Made by a program: the position numbers and the translations under genes. The notes beneath the pieces were generated by a model, which saw nothing but the letters and a program-made list of their open reading frames with translations, had not been told where the DNA came from and searched no databases. 64,000 bases of DNA. Origin: Collimonas sp. PA-H2. Lineage in GTDB: Bacteria; Pseudomonadota; Gammaproteobacteria; Burkholderiales; Burkholderiaceae_D. This document shows, in pieces, positions 8,805 to 18,370 of the stretch. The first letter of the stretch is position 1. Each line of letters opens with the position of its first letter. Location of the stretch: the NCBI RefSeq assembly GCF_002564105.1, contig NZ_PDBX01000001.1, positions 3,720,001-3,784,000 on the forward strand, given 5' to 3'.

Positions 8805-9074
8805 TTACAGTGATTTATGGAACAGGACACGATGCTGTCCTTCGCCAGCATAATGCAGAACAACCGGGATGCCATTGATTTCACCCGATCCAGGAAGAAG
8901 AGTAAATCCTAGTTTGCGATGAAATGCGATAGAGCCGGTATTGACCGGAGATGTGATGCTCCGCATTTTTGTGCAGCCCTGGGCGCTGACCACCTTATAG
9001 AAATGTTCGTAGAGCATGCGGGCGAGGCCGCCGGCACGTGCGGCAGGACTCCCACCTAACCTAGGAACGTTTTC
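8805..9074 (-). pseudogene. GNAT acetyltransferase, N-terminally truncated
   Basis: The frame encodes only the C-terminal half of a GNAT acetyltransferase. It carries a degenerate acetyl-CoA loop (RAGGLARMLYEHFY) and the NTGSIAFHRKLGF string of the last strand and helix. A stop codon at 9075-9077 closes the frame upstream, and no N-terminal half is found. An internal ATG at 9017 gives 70 codons, but the acetyl-CoA site would then be incomplete. It sits between a tmRNA-like fragment and an immunity gene, consistent with repeated insertion and deletion here. Confidence 0.65.
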
Positions 9075-9078
9075 CTAC

Positions 9079-9648
9079 TTAACTCACTAACTCGAAGTTT
9101 GTGCCAGTGGCACCCACCGCCTCAATAACACTCTTCAATCTTTCCGAAATAATGACCTTGATTGTCCATCCCCAAGGTCTGAATATATCCAGGTCATTTG
9201 TTGTACTCGGATCGACAAATAATTTACTAATCATCTTGTACTGTCCGACTTTATCCGGTCTCTGGGTATTACCTGGTTCCCATTTTTCAAACTCAGATCG
9301 TGACTCGTCAACGCACGTCGCGCTATTGAGAATATTCAGGATGAATACCTCCTCATTAAAGCCATCAACATGCACAGGAATGAGCTGTATTTGATTTCCA
9401 ACATGATTAAGCAGTGCACTTGCCATCTTTGGGCGCACATAGGGAATATCGAATGCACCGAAACTGGCTTCAGTCACTATATCGCCATAGGTAGTTGACG
9501 CCGCAAGTGTGGTATATGGAGGCTCAACAACTTGGCATTTTCTAAAAGCCCACGAATTTACTACCTCACCATTAGGAAGATGCGGCTCTCCTATAAACCA
9601 ACAACCATCAAACTTCGAATCGAATTGCCATTTAAAATATTTCATCAT
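9079..9648 (-). CDS. Imm11/DUF1629-type immunity protein, orphan
   Basis: This 189-residue acidic cytoplasmic protein begins MMKYFKWQFDSKFDGCWFIG and contains GWTIKVIISERLKSVIEAVG near the C-terminus. Both are typical of the DUF1629/Imm11 immunity family, which neutralises polymorphic toxins delivered by contact-dependent or type VI systems. Base composition is much lower in GC than the flanking genes, a sign of transfer. Immunity genes normally follow their toxin. Here the DNA before the start holds only a 17-codon frame whose TGA overlaps the ATG, so the toxin seems to be lost. The family call is by pattern recognition. Confidence 0.65.
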   Translation of the reverse strand: MMKYFKWQFDSKFDGCWFIGEPHLPNGEVVNSWAFRKCQVVEPPYTTLAASTTYGDIVTEASFGAFDIPYVRPKMASALLNHVGNQIQLIPVHVDGFNEEVFILNILNSATCVDESRSEFEKWEPGNTQRPDKVGQYKMISKLFVDPSTTNDLDIFRPWGWTIKVIISERLKSVIEAVGATGTNFELVS

Positions 9649-10029
9649 TTGGGATGGCCGCGATAGGCGAGAAATTGAGGTGTGAGAAATTTTTCCTATC
9701 TGTACAACTTCACTCTCGTGCGGCGCACTTCAAAGAGACGAAATTATCAGCTCCCTTATATGTGCGATCGAGTAAAAATCTGGAAAAGTGTGTGATCGTT
9801 GCTTGCATTTCGAAAGGAAAAAATATTGCTGGCGAGATGCCGATTTTCACAATTTATCCAAGCCTACGTTATGCGATCGTAGATTTCATATCTCTTGAAT
9901 GGTCATGCAGCCAACGATTAATTGCCATATTTTATGGTTCTATAAATGACCAAAAAATCGTCTTCGGGCGAAGCAATTTTGATTGCAGCGATTTTTTTAA
10001 TCGCTACATCGGGTTTCCCTCGCTACTGT
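9649..10029. other. AT-rich stretch between immunity gene and LysE gene
   Basis: These 381 bases share the low GC of the immunity gene. A 147-codon plus-strand frame (9654-10097) crosses it and enters the 3' end of the opposite LysE gene. Its product resembles nothing I know and it has no ribosome-binding site. On the minus strand, all frames are broken by stops. It may be decayed toxin or mobile DNA. Confidence 0.4.
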
Positions 10030-10656
10030 TCAAGAGCGAGAAATCGCCGACAACAGCACACCAGCCCCAACGAAGGCGCCGCCCGATACCTGATTAACCA
10101 GCTTCAGCCGCCGCGCGCTGCTGAGCCAGCCTGACAACCGGGCGCCGCCGCTGGCATAGGCGAATTGCCAGCACGCTTCAACCACGAAAAACGTCGCCGA
10201 CAGGATGGCTAGCTGGGGGCCTTGGGACAGCTTGGCGTCTATGAATTGCGGAAACAAGGCGGCGAAGAAAATGAACGCCTTCGGATTGCTCAAGGCCACC
10301 CAGAAGCCGGTGCGAAACATTGTCCAGGGCTGGTGCTTGCCGCTGCTTTCGGGGCTTTCTTGCAATTGCTGCGGCATGGTGCGCCAGGTTTTGATGCCCA
10401 GGTAGACAAGGTAGGCGGCGCCGGCATATTTCACGATCGAGAATAGTTTTTCCGAGGTCGCCAGCAAGACACCCAGGCCGGCGACCGAGCAGATCATGAT
10501 CAGTCCCAGTCCGCACATCAGTCCGAGGCAGGTTGCAACCGTGCGCCGCACGCCATGATGGATGCCATGGGTCATGGCCAGCAGCATATTAGGGCCCGGC
10601 GTGGCCGAAATGAAGAATACGGTAGTGACGAATAGCAGCCAGGTCTTGAGGAGCAC
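10030..10656 (-). CDS. LysE/RhtB family amino-acid exporter
   Basis: This 208-residue inner-membrane protein has about six hydrophobic helices. The N-terminal motif ISATPGPNMLLAMTHG and the central FRTGFWVALSNPKAFIFFAALFP stretch mark the LysE/RhtB superfamily. These proteins export amino acids such as homoserine, threonine, leucine or lysine out of the cytoplasm. Length matches the family. It is monocistronic and runs towards the AT-rich region. Substrate specificity cannot be read from the sequence. Confidence 0.9.
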   Translation of the reverse strand: MLLKTWLLFVTTVFFISATPGPNMLLAMTHGIHHGVRRTVATCLGLMCGLGLIMICSVAGLGVLLATSEKLFSIVKYAGAAYLVYLGIKTWRTMPQQLQESPESSGKHQPWTMFRTGFWVALSNPKAFIFFAALFPQFIDAKLSQGPQLAILSATFFVVEACWQFAYASGGARLSGWLSSARRLKLVNQVSGGAFVGAGVLLSAISRS

Positions 10657-10770
10657 GGTATTTCTCCGATAGGGATTTTTGAGAGGGCAGGGCAGTATAC
10701 CCAGATTGAAGCTTTTGACCGGAACGGACGTTCGGCACGCGGCGTCTTTCTTGCAGATGGAGCGCCACTG

Positions 10771-10798
10771 TTGTCATTTGGAAAAGTTCGGTCATAAT
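10771..10798 (+). promoter_or_regulatory. Sigma-70-type promoter of the S9 peptidase gene
   Basis: TTGTCA at 10771-10776 and CATAAT at 10793-10798, each one base off consensus, are separated by 16 bases. This gives a leader of about 100 bases before the start codon at 10904. Confidence 0.6.
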
Positions 10799-10903
10799 GG
10801 ACGATCCGGCGTTTTGCCTGGCGCTAGTCCAGCACTAGCGTCACATCGAACTTGATCCGGTCTATTACATTCATTCATCGTATTAATCCATATAGCCATC
10901 GAT

Positions 10904-13375
10904 ATGAAATTGTCTTCCAAAGGTCTCGCCCTTGTCGGTTCCCTACTGGTGGTGCAGCCGCCAGCAATCATGGCGCAAACTCCAGCCAAAACAGCAGGCG
11001 GCTATGAGTTGCCGCCGCTGCCTCTGCAAGCAGTGGTGGATGCGTCGCTGCCGCCGCAGCTGTCGGTGAGTCCGCAGCGCGACCTGCTGGCATTGACGCA
11101 AACGCCGTCCTTGCCCGGCATCGACGCAGTCGCCCAGCCTGAGCTGAAGCTGGCGGGGTTGCGCATCAACCCGCGCACCTATGCGCAAAGCCGCTTTTCC
11201 TTTGGCAGCGATCTGCAGTTGCTGGATATCGCCAGCGGCAAGGAAATCCGTCTGCAGGGTTTGCCGCAGCCGCTGTCTATCGCCAGTTCAAGCTGGTCGC
11301 CGGACCAGCGCTACATCGCTTTCAATCAGGTCGATGCCAAGGCTGGCGCCAATGAGCTATGGCTGGTCGATGTCGCTGCGCGCCGCGCGCATCGCTTGAC
11401 CAAGCTGTCCTTGAATACGGTCGCAGGAAACGGCTATCGCTGGATGCCGGACAGCCGGCAACTGCTGGTCCAACTGCGGGTGGAAGGTGCGGCGCCGCTG
11501 GCGGACGGCATTCCGCGCGGCCCCAATACCCAGATGACGCTGGCGGGTGCCGGCGTCAAGAGCAATCCTACTTATCAGGATCTGTTGAAGAACGAGGACG
11601 ATGCGCTCACTCTTGAGCATTATTTGCGCGCGCAAGCCGCGCTGATCGATCTGGATGGCAAGGTCGTCAAGCTGGGCGAGCCGGCGTTGACGCTGGCGCT
11701 GGAGCCGTCGCCGGACAGCCTCTATGTGCTGCGCCAGCGCATCGAGCGGCCGTTTTCCTACCAGGTGCCAGTAACCAGTTTTCCGCGCCGGATCGAGGTG
11801 CTGGACCGTAGCGGCAAGCTGGTCAAGCAAATCGCCAGCCTGCCGTTGGTGGAAGGTCTGCCGACCGGCAACGACGCCGTGCCTACCGGCATCCGCAGGA
11901 TCGACTGGCGCAACGATGCGCCGGCCACCCTGGTCTGGGCCGAGGCGCAGGATGGCGGCGATCCGGCGCGCCAGGCTGAGGTCCGCGACCTGGTGCTGAT
12001 GCAGGCGGCGCCGTTCGAGCAGGCGCCGCAGACGCTGGCGCGTCTGAATTCGCGCTATGCCGGTGTCCACTGGGGTAATGGCGATCTGGCGCTGCTGAGC
12101 GAGTACTGGTGGAAGAGCCGGCAGGTCAAGGAATGGCGTATCGCGCCGGACCATCTGGACCGTGCGCCGCAACTGATACGCGAAGGTTCTTCGGAAGACC
12201 GCTACAAAGATCCCGGCAGGCCCGTCACGGTGCGCGATGAGCATGGCGAAACGCGCCTGCTGGTCAGCGCCGACGGCGACAGCATTTTCCGCATCGGCAG
12301 CGGCGCATCGCCGGAAGGTGACCGGCCGTTCCTCGACAAGGTCAGCTTGCAAACGTTGCAGGCTACGCGTCTGTTCCATTCACAGGCGCCGTATTACGAA
12401 GCGCCGCAGGTACTGCTGGACGATAGCGGCCAGCGGCTGCTGACAGCGCGCGAGTCGCCCACCGAGCCCGGCAATTTTTTCGTGCGCGAGCTCGGCGCGG
12501 ATGCGCAGTCGGCGCCGCGCGCGCTGACGCACTTCCCGCATCCGACGCCGCAACTGCAAGGCGTCAGCAAGCAGCTGATCCGCTACAAGCGCAAGGATGG
12601 CGTGGAGCTGACCGGCACCTTGTTCTTGCCGCCCAACTACGATGCCAAGCGCGATGGTCCGCTGCCGATGCTGATGTGGGCTTATCCGGCTGAATTCAAG
12701 TCGGCCGAAGCGGCCAGCCAGACCACCGATTCACCCTATCGTTTCAATCGCATCGGTTTCTGGCGGCCGCAGGCTTTCCTGGCCATGGGCTACGCCGTGT
12801 TCGATGAGTTCTCGGTGCCGATTGTCGGCGAGGGCAGCAAGGAGCCGAACGACACTTACGTGGCGCAGCTGGTCGCCAGTGCCGAGGCGGCAGTGGATGA
12901 GGTAGTGCGGCTGGGTGTCGCCGACCGTGACCGCATTGCTGTCGGCGGCCATTCCTACGGCGCCTTCATGACTGCCAACCTGCTGGCGCATACGCGATTG
13001 TTCAAGGCCGGCATCGCCCGCAGCGGCGCCTACAACCGCACGCTGACGCCGTTCGGCTTCCAGGCCGAGGAACGCAATTACTGGCAGGCCAGGGATGTCT
13101 ACCAAGCCATGTCGCCGTTCAACTATGCCGACCAGATCAAGGATGCCTTGCTGATGATTCACGGCGAGCAGGATAACAATCCCGGCACCTTCCCGGTGCA
13201 GAGCGAGCGCATGTATGCGGCCATCAAGGGCTTGGGCGGGACAGCGCGTTTGGTAATGCTGCCGAACGAGGCGCATGCCTATCGCGCGCGTGAATCTATC
13301 ATGCAGATGCTGGCCGAATCGAATCGCTGGCTGGAAACCTATATCGGGCCGGGCAAGCCCGCGGTTCAACCCTGA
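10904..13375 (+). CDS. S9 family serine peptidase, glutamyl-endopeptidase-like, secreted
   Basis: This 823-residue enzyme has a signal peptide at residues 1-25 (cleavage after PPAIMA) and is probably periplasmic. Residues about 100-540 form the beta-propeller, with SWSPDQRYIAF-type repeats. Residues about 570-815 form the prolyl-oligopeptidase catalytic domain. The triad is visible as Ser684 in GGHSYGAF, Asp757 in HGEQDNNPG and His791 in NEAHAY. Overall layout resembles the S9D group related to chloroplast glutamyl endopeptidase. A clear promoter lies upstream and an intrinsic terminator downstream, so it is monocistronic. Peptidase activity is near certain; the cleavage preference is inferred. 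Confidence 0.88.
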   Translation: MKLSSKGLALVGSLLVVQPPAIMAQTPAKTAGGYELPPLPLQAVVDASLPPQLSVSPQRDLLALTQTPSLPGIDAVAQPELKLAGLRINPRTYAQSRFSFGSDLQLLDIASGKEIRLQGLPQPLSIASSSWSPDQRYIAFNQVDAKAGANELWLVDVAARRAHRLTKLSLNTVAGNGYRWMPDSRQLLVQLRVEGAAPLADGIPRGPNTQMTLAGAGVKSNPTYQDLLKNEDDALTLEHYLRAQAALIDLDGKVVKLGEPALTLALEPSPDSLYVLRQRIERPFSYQVPVTSFPRRIEVLDRSGKLVKQIASLPLVEGLPTGNDAVPTGIRRIDWRNDAPATLVWAEAQDGGDPARQAEVRDLVLMQAAPFEQAPQTLARLNSRYAGVHWGNGDLALLSEYWWKSRQVKEWRIAPDHLDRAPQLIREGSSEDRYKDPGRPVTVRDEHGETRLLVSADGDSIFRIGSGASPEGDRPFLDKVSLQTLQATRLFHSQAPYYEAPQVLLDDSGQRLLTARESPTEPGNFFVRELGADAQSAPRALTHFPHPTPQLQGVSKQLIRYKRKDGVELTGTLFLPPNYDAKRDGPLPMLMWAYPAEFKSAEAASQTTDSPYRFNRIGFWRPQAFLAMGYAVFDEFSVPIVGEGSKEPNDTYVAQLVASAEAAVDEVVRLGVADRDRIAVGGHSYGAFMTANLLAHTRLFKAGIARSGAYNRTLTPFGFQAEERNYWQARDVYQAMSPFNYADQIKDALLMIHGEQDNNPGTFPVQSERMYAAIKGLGGTARLVMLPNEAHAYRARESIMQMLAESNRWLETYIGPGKPAVQP

Positions 13376-13400
13376 GGCGACATTGCGGCAATGGAAAATA

Positions 13401-13425
13401 GGGACGCTTGGCGTCCCTGTTTTTC
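13401..13425 (+). terminator. Intrinsic terminator after the S9 peptidase gene
   Basis: A perfect 7-bp stem GGGACGC-TTG-GCGTCCC is followed by TGTTTTT. Confidence 0.85.
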
Positions 13426-13581
13426 GTCAAGGCGATATTGTTTCAACATGTATTATTGAAATTGAAATATAAAAACGACATGAAACAAATTTGGCTTGAT
13501 TGACTCATATAGATAGACTTGCATCATCGGATAGCTTAACTTGATCGTCACAGAAGGACGTTCTTCATATGAGGAAGCCAA

Positions 13582-14634
13582 ATGTCTGATAAAAACAGAA
13601 AATTTCAGAAGCTTGCGCTGGCATGTACATTTCTTTGCTTGCCTCCTTTTATCCATGCGGCAGAAACTTCCGCCGCAATCGATGGGGCGCCGGACCGCAA
13701 CGGCAGCTATGCCTCGCTCGCGCTCGGCAACGGCATCCTCTACGGCACCAGCATGGACGGCCAGAAACCCATGCGCTGGCGCGCGGCGGAAATCAGGTTC
13801 GGACAGAATGTCGACTTCTTCGGGCGCATGCCGGCAGGCGATACGATGCGGCTCGATTATGTGTATTACAACGAAGGCCATCCCGACAACAATCATCGTG
13901 ACGGCTATGCCTTGCAGGCGCTGTACCGGAAAAACCTGCAGCCGCACTTCGACCTGGAACTCGGCGCCGGTCCCTATTTCAGCATGAACAGAACCACGGT
14001 TAACGGCACTGAGCACGATGACGCGCGCCTGGGGGCTTTGCTGTCAGTGGCGCTGCTCGGACGACTGGATCAATATTCGCCCGGCCTGAGCATACGGCTG
14101 GCGTATAACCATGTGCTCACACCCGGAGCGCCTTCCTCGGATGCTTTACTGCTGGGCATCGGCAAAGAACTCGGCGCCGCGCATGTGAGCGCGCCTGATG
14201 CAGCCGCCGACCATTCGTTGTGGCTTGCTGCGCTGGGAGGTTTTGCGCAGACCAATCAATCGGGACCGGGGAAAAGATTCAGTTACGCGCTTGAAGCAAA
14301 AAAATATTACGGGCAGTGGGCCGCGTCGGTTTCCGCCATAGAGGAAGGCGATGACGGGGTAAGAGTGAATCGCAAGGGCGTGGCGATGCAAGGCTGGTAC
14401 GTGCAGCCGATTGCCGAGCATTGGGATATCAGCGCCGGCGCCGGCCCTTATCTGGCGACCAATAAAAGGGATGGCGGCGATTGGCGCGTCAACGGCCTGA
14501 TCAGCTTGCAGGTTGGGCGCGAGCTTGGCAGCAACCTGAAAGGCTTTGCCAGTTTCGGGCGGGCGGTCACCTTCAGGAATAAAAACGACGCCGACCTGAT
14601 GACAGTCGGCGTCATGAAGCGCTTCGATCTCTGA
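13582..14634 (+). CDS. Outer-membrane beta-barrel protein of unknown function
   Basis: This 350-residue protein has a signal peptide ending in FIHAAE (about residue 28) and a GAGGAA ribosome-binding site. The mature part shows alternating hydrophobic strands with aromatic girdles: YASLALGNGILYG, MRLDYVYYNEG, DLELGAGPYFSMN, DISAGAGPYLATN. It ends in VGVMKRFDL, close to the C-terminal signature of outer-membrane barrels. The second half (about 200-350) mirrors the first, with GAGPY twice, so it may contain two related halves. It has no recognisable catalytic motif. It resembles acyloxyacyl-hydrolase-like or porin-like barrels, but I cannot assign a function. Confidence 0.7.
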   Translation: MSDKNRKFQKLALACTFLCLPPFIHAAETSAAIDGAPDRNGSYASLALGNGILYGTSMDGQKPMRWRAAEIRFGQNVDFFGRMPAGDTMRLDYVYYNEGHPDNNHRDGYALQALYRKNLQPHFDLELGAGPYFSMNRTTVNGTEHDDARLGALLSVALLGRLDQYSPGLSIRLAYNHVLTPGAPSSDALLLGIGKELGAAHVSAPDAAADHSLWLAALGGFAQTNQSGPGKRFSYALEAKKYYGQWAASVSAIEEGDDGVRVNRKGVAMQGWYVQPIAEHWDISAGAGPYLATNKRDGGDWRVNGLISLQVGRELGSNLKGFASFGRAVTFRNKNDADLMTVGVMKRFDL

Positions 14635-14657
14635 GGCTGGTTTTCTGCTGCTCAGTG

Positions 14658-15416
14658 CTAGGTTTCGGCCAGCTTGTTGTCATCCATGCTGCGTCCCAGC
14701 ACCACCCAGAAGATGCACAGGGAGAGCATGCCGGCGACAGCGTAGACAGAAACATCGAGATAGTTGCCGCCGATTTTCAGAGGGATCAGCGGAGCGTCGG
14801 TGGTGCAGACCATATTGGCGGCGTACATGCCGACGTAGTGCATGCTGCATACCGCGAGCGCCATCACCAGCGCCGCCGCTATCCTGTGCAATAACTGGCG
14901 CAGGTTAAAGGCCAGCCACAGCGCGGCGCTGGCGGCGACGATGGCGATCACCATGGAGATCGCGACCGTGGTGAGATTCAAGGACATGGTGGCGCGCAGG
15001 TTCATTGCATACATGCCCATGTAGTGCATGACGCAAACGCCGACGCCTGCCAGTAAGCTGCCGGCCAGCCAGCCGGCAGTCTTGAACTTGCCGTGGCTGC
15101 CGGCCAGATACAGCGCAATGCCGGAAATTACGATAGCGGCCAGCAGCGATGCCGTGGTGAGCCAGACGTCGTAAGCAATCGGAACGGACAGGCGATACGC
15201 CTGCATGGCCAGGAAATGCATGGACCAGATGCCGATGCCGCCGAGCGAGGCGGCGGCGCAGACAGTCATGCCAAGGTCCAGCGTGCCGTCTTTGCGGAAC
15301 ATGGATTTGGCGCATTGCAGAGCCAGCAGCGCTCCCCAGAATGAAATCAGGTACGACAGTAACACCAGCGCAGCGTCATACCTGGGCGTCAATAACTGGC
15401 CTAGCAATGGATCCAT
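14658..15416 (-). CDS. MHYT-domain integral membrane sensor (stand-alone)
   Basis: This 252-residue protein has about seven membrane helices. Three repeats of the MHYT signature are visible: WSMHFLAM near residue 64, VMHYMGMY near 129 and SMHYVGMY near 192. In characterised relatives MHYT domains are proposed to bind copper and sense diatomic gases, and are usually fused to GGDEF, EAL or kinase domains. Here the chain stops right after the last helix (FWVVLGRSMDDNK), so any output must be carried by a partner. The gene converges with the barrel-protein gene. No obvious partner is next to it. Confidence 0.88.
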   Translation of the reverse strand: MDPLLGQLLTPRYDAALVLLSYLISFWGALLALQCAKSMFRKDGTLDLGMTVCAAASLGGIGIWSMHFLAMQAYRLSVPIAYDVWLTTASLLAAIVISGIALYLAGSHGKFKTAGWLAGSLLAGVGVCVMHYMGMYAMNLRATMSLNLTTVAISMVIAIVAASAALWLAFNLRQLLHRIAAALVMALAVCSMHYVGMYAANMVCTTDAPLIPLKIGGNYLDVSVYAVAGMLSLCIFWVVLGRSMDDNKLAET

Positions 15417-15837
15417 GGTTTTCTCCCTGTTTGAATATGAGCGGCAAGCGTCGCATTGCTGCGACTCTTGTCATTGTCTTTGCAGCTATATTGTTTTTAA
15501 TTTAAGCGATACGCACAGCGCCATGGTCTATATCTCTGATGGATACGTTTCCATGCAGAAATAATATAGACTTTAAATTTCTTAGTGGCAATATGACCAG
15601 TGGAATAATTAAGTAACGTATTGTTAGGCAGGAATGTCAGCGGAAAGGAAATTGGCGGCGCGGGTTTATCCAGTGTTTTCTGTACTGAAATACAGACAGG
15701 CCAAAGGGCGGAAAGCGACAAATGTATAACCAGGCGCGCCAGTATGGGTACAATGTACGGTTCATTCATCCAATTGACTGCGTATTGCCAGCTCCTGGCC
15801 CACCGCAGGTCTTTCTTTTTCTGGTCTCATCCAAATT
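15417..15837. other. Intergenic stretch between divergent MHYT and uup genes
   Basis: These 421 bases must carry the promoters of both divergent genes. A 90-codon minus-strand frame at 15497-15769 has no start context or known domain, and I regard it as chance. I see no RNA gene or repeat. Confidence 0.5.
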
Positions 15838-17745
15838 ATGGCTGTCATTTCTATCTCCAATGCGCAACTCGCATTTGGTCATGTCGCGTTGCTGGACCGC
15901 GCGGAATTCTCTCTGGAAGCTGGGGAGCGGGTCGGTCTGATCGGCCGCAACGGCACCGGCAAATCGTCGCTGCTGAAAACCATCGCCGGCGTCTCCAGGC
16001 TGGACGACGGCCTGATGGTGATGCAGCAGGGGATCAAGATCGCCTACGTCGACCAGGAACCGCATTTTGAATCGGACATGTCGGTATTCGATGCCGTCGC
16101 CGCCGGCATGGGCGAGATGCAGGCCCTGCTGAACGAATACGATGCGCTCACCGGCCAGTTCGGCGGCGACAACGACGACGCCATCATGGAACGCATGCAC
16201 GAGATCCAGAGCAAGCTGGATGCCGCCGACGCCTGGAGCCTGACCAACAAGGTCGAAACCACGCTGGACCGCCTCAACCTGGACAAGAACCTGCTGATGG
16301 GCCAGCTCTCCGGCGGTATGCAAAAGCGCGTGGCGCTGGCTTGCGCCCTGGTCAGTACGCCGGACGTGCTGCTGCTGGATGAGCCGACCAACCATCTGGA
16401 TTTCAGCTCCATCATGTGGCTGGAAGGTTTGCTGCGCGACTACAAGGGCAGCGTGCTGTTCATCACCCATGACCGCAGTTTCCTGGATAACGTCGCCACC
16501 CGCATCATAGAACTGGACCGCGGCCGCATCTTGTCCTTCCCCGGCAATTTCACGGCTTACCAGGTGCGCAAGGCCGAGCAGCTGGAAAACGAAGAAGTCG
16601 AGAACGCCAAGTTCGACAAATTCCTGGCGCAGGAAGAAATCTGGATCCGCAAGGGCGTGCAAGCACGCCGCACGCGCGACGAAGGCCGCGTACGCCGCCT
16701 GGAAGCGTTGCGGATTGCGCGCAGCGTGCGGCGCGACCAGCAAGGCCAGGTCAAGCTGGATGTGTCGTCCGGCGAACGCTCCGGCAAGATCGTCGCCGAG
16801 CTGACCGATGTCAACAAATCCTATGGCGAAAGAGCGATCGTGCGCGACTTTACCGCCACCATTCTGCGCGGCGACAAGGTTGGCTTGATCGGCCAGAACG
16901 GCGCCGGCAAGACTACCTTGCTGAAACTGATCCTGGGCGAAGATCAGCCGGACAGCGGTACGATCAAGCAGGGCACTAAATTGCAGATCGCGTATTTCGA
17001 CCAGATGCGCGCGCAACTGAATGAAGACGCCAGCCTGGCCGACACCATCGCCCCGGGCAGCGACTGGGTCGAGATCAACGGCCAGCGCAAGCATGTGATG
17101 ACCTACCTGAACGATTTCCTGTTCGCGCCGGAACGTGCGCGCTCGCCGGTCAAATCGTTGTCCGGCGGCGAACGCAACCGCCTGCTGCTGGCGCGTCTGT
17201 TCGCCAAGCCTGCCAACGTGCTGGTGCTGGACGAACCGACCAACGATCTGGATATCGATACGCTGGAACTGCTGGAAGAACTGCTGGAAGACTATAACGG
17301 CACCGTATTCCTGGTTAGCCATGACCGCACCTTCCTCGACAATGTGGTGACGCAGGTGATTGCTGCCGAAGGCGATGGCATGTGGCGCGAATATGTCGGC
17401 GGCTATACGGATTGGGAACGCGTGCGTCCCAGCCAGTCGGCCGTGATCGCCAAGGCCAAGAGCGAAGCAAAAGCCGAAGTGAAGGCAGCCGAGCCGGCCG
17501 CACCGGTGGCCAAGCAGAAAAAGCTGAGCTACAAGGAACAGCGTGAGCTGGAAGAGTTGCCGGTCCTGATCGCCAAGCTGGAAGCAGAACAAAAGACTAT
17601 CACCGCCCAGCTGGAAGATCCCGATCTGTACAAGCAGAAACCGGAAGAAGTGAAGCGCCTCAACGAACGCTTCGCGGAAATCGACGGCTTGCTGCTGGAG
17701 AACCTGGAAAAATGGGAAGTGATCGAGGCGCGCAGCAAGGGCTGA
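15838..17745 (+). CDS. uup: ABC-F ATPase Uup
   Basis: This 635-residue cytoplasmic protein has tandem ABC domains and no membrane part. The first has Walker [13 protein letters not shown] near residue 36 and signature LSGGMQKR. The second has [12 protein letters not shown] near residue 346 and signature LSGGERNR. Between them lies the ABC-F linker helix (about 235-300). From about 535 to the end is a charged coiled-coil domain ([20 protein letters not shown]), which marks Uup among ABC-F proteins. Length equals that of E. coli Uup. Uup binds ribosomes and branched DNA and limits transposon excision. Confidence 0.93.
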   Translation: MAVISISNAQLAFGHVALLDRAEFSLEAGERVGLIGRNGTGKSSLLKTIAGVSRLDDGLMVMQQGIKIAYVDQEPHFESDMSVFDAVAAGMGEMQALLNEYDALTGQFGGDNDDAIMERMHEIQSKLDAADAWSLTNKVETTLDRLNLDKNLLMGQLSGGMQKRVALACALVSTPDVLLLDEPTNHLDFSSIMWLEGLLRDYKGSVLFITHDRSFLDNVATRIIELDRGRILSFPGNFTAYQVRKAEQLENEEVENAKFDKFLAQEEIWIRKGVQARRTRDEGRVRRLEALRIARSVRRDQQGQVKLDVSSGERSGKIVAELTDVNKSYGERAIVRDFTATILRGDKVGLIGQNGAGKTTLLKLILGEDQPDSGTIKQGTKLQIAYFDQMRAQLNEDASLADTIAPGSDWVEINGQRKHVMTYLNDFLFAPERARSPVKSLSGGERNRLLLARLFAKPANVLVLDEPTNDLDIDTLELLEELLEDYNGTVFLVSHDRTFLDNVVTQVIAAEGDGMWREYVGGYTDWERVRPSQSAVIAKAKSEAKAEVKAAEPAAPVAKQKKLSYKEQRELEELPVLIAKLEAEQKTITAQLEDPDLYKQKPEEVKRLNERFAEIDGLLLENLEKWEVIEARSKG

Positions 17746-17765
17746 ATTAGCAATCAAGAAAGGGT

Positions 17766-18344
17766 ATGCCGACGATGAGTGGGGAATACATGTTTCCGGT
17801 GCTTCAAACCGAGCGCCTGCTGTTGCGCGAGACGGTCGAACAAGACGCCGAAGCTATCTTCGCGATTCATGGCAATCCCGAACTGATGCGCTGGTTCGGC
17901 ACCGATCCACTGCCGGACCTGGCCGCGGCGCAAGGCTTGATCAGGAAATTCGCCAGCTGGCGCCTGGATGAGAATCCGGGTACGCGCTGGGCGATCCAGT
18001 CCCGCCGGCAGCCCGGCTTGCTTGGCACCTGCGGCTTGTTCAAATGGAACCCGGCATGGCGCAAATGCATGATCGGTTATGAGCTGGCAGCGCACGCGCA
18101 GGGGCAGGGCTATATGCGGGAAACCTTGTCTGCCGTGATGAGCTGGGGCTTTCGGCACATGGCGCTGAATCGCATCGAGGCCATGGTCCACCCCGATAAC
18201 CTGGCGTCGCTCAAACTGTTGCGCCAGCTTGGCTTTGTCGATGAAGGATGTTCGCGTCAGGCCGGGTACTGGCGCGGCCAGTATCACGACATGCTGCAGC
18301 TGTCGCTGTTGCGCAGCGAGTGGCCGGCGGCGGGCGCTGCATAA
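17766..18344 (+). CDS. GNAT acetyltransferase, RimJ/RimL type
   Basis: This protein of up to 192 residues belongs to the acetyltransf_3 family: LQTERLLLRETVEQDAEAIF at the start, YELAAHAQGQGYMRETLSAV for the acetyl-CoA loop, and NLASLKLLRQLGFVDEG at the end. Such enzymes acetylate protein N-termini, ribosomal proteins or small amines. Three in-frame ATGs are possible. The third, at 17790, is preceded by GGGG at good spacing and gives the usual MFPVLQTERL start, so it is the most likely. It follows uup by 20-44 bases and is probably cotranscribed. Confidence 0.85.
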   Translation: MPTMSGEYMFPVLQTERLLLRETVEQDAEAIFAIHGNPELMRWFGTDPLPDLAAAQGLIRKFASWRLDENPGTRWAIQSRRQPGLLGTCGLFKWNPAWRKCMIGYELAAHAQGQGYMRETLSAVMSWGFRHMALNRIEAMVHPDNLASLKLLRQLGFVDEGCSRQAGYWRGQYHDMLQLSLLRSEWPAAGAA

Positions 18345-18370
18345 TTTAAACTGAGTTAAATCAAGTCAAA

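Noticed and set aside
8728..9090. Complete tmRNA gene on the minus strand
   Set aside because: Only the T-arm and acceptor end are present. The position where the body, tag and 5' acceptor strand should be encodes an acetyltransferase remnant.
15766..17757. 663-codon minus-strand frame
   Set aside because: Antisense to uup; no recognisable protein features.
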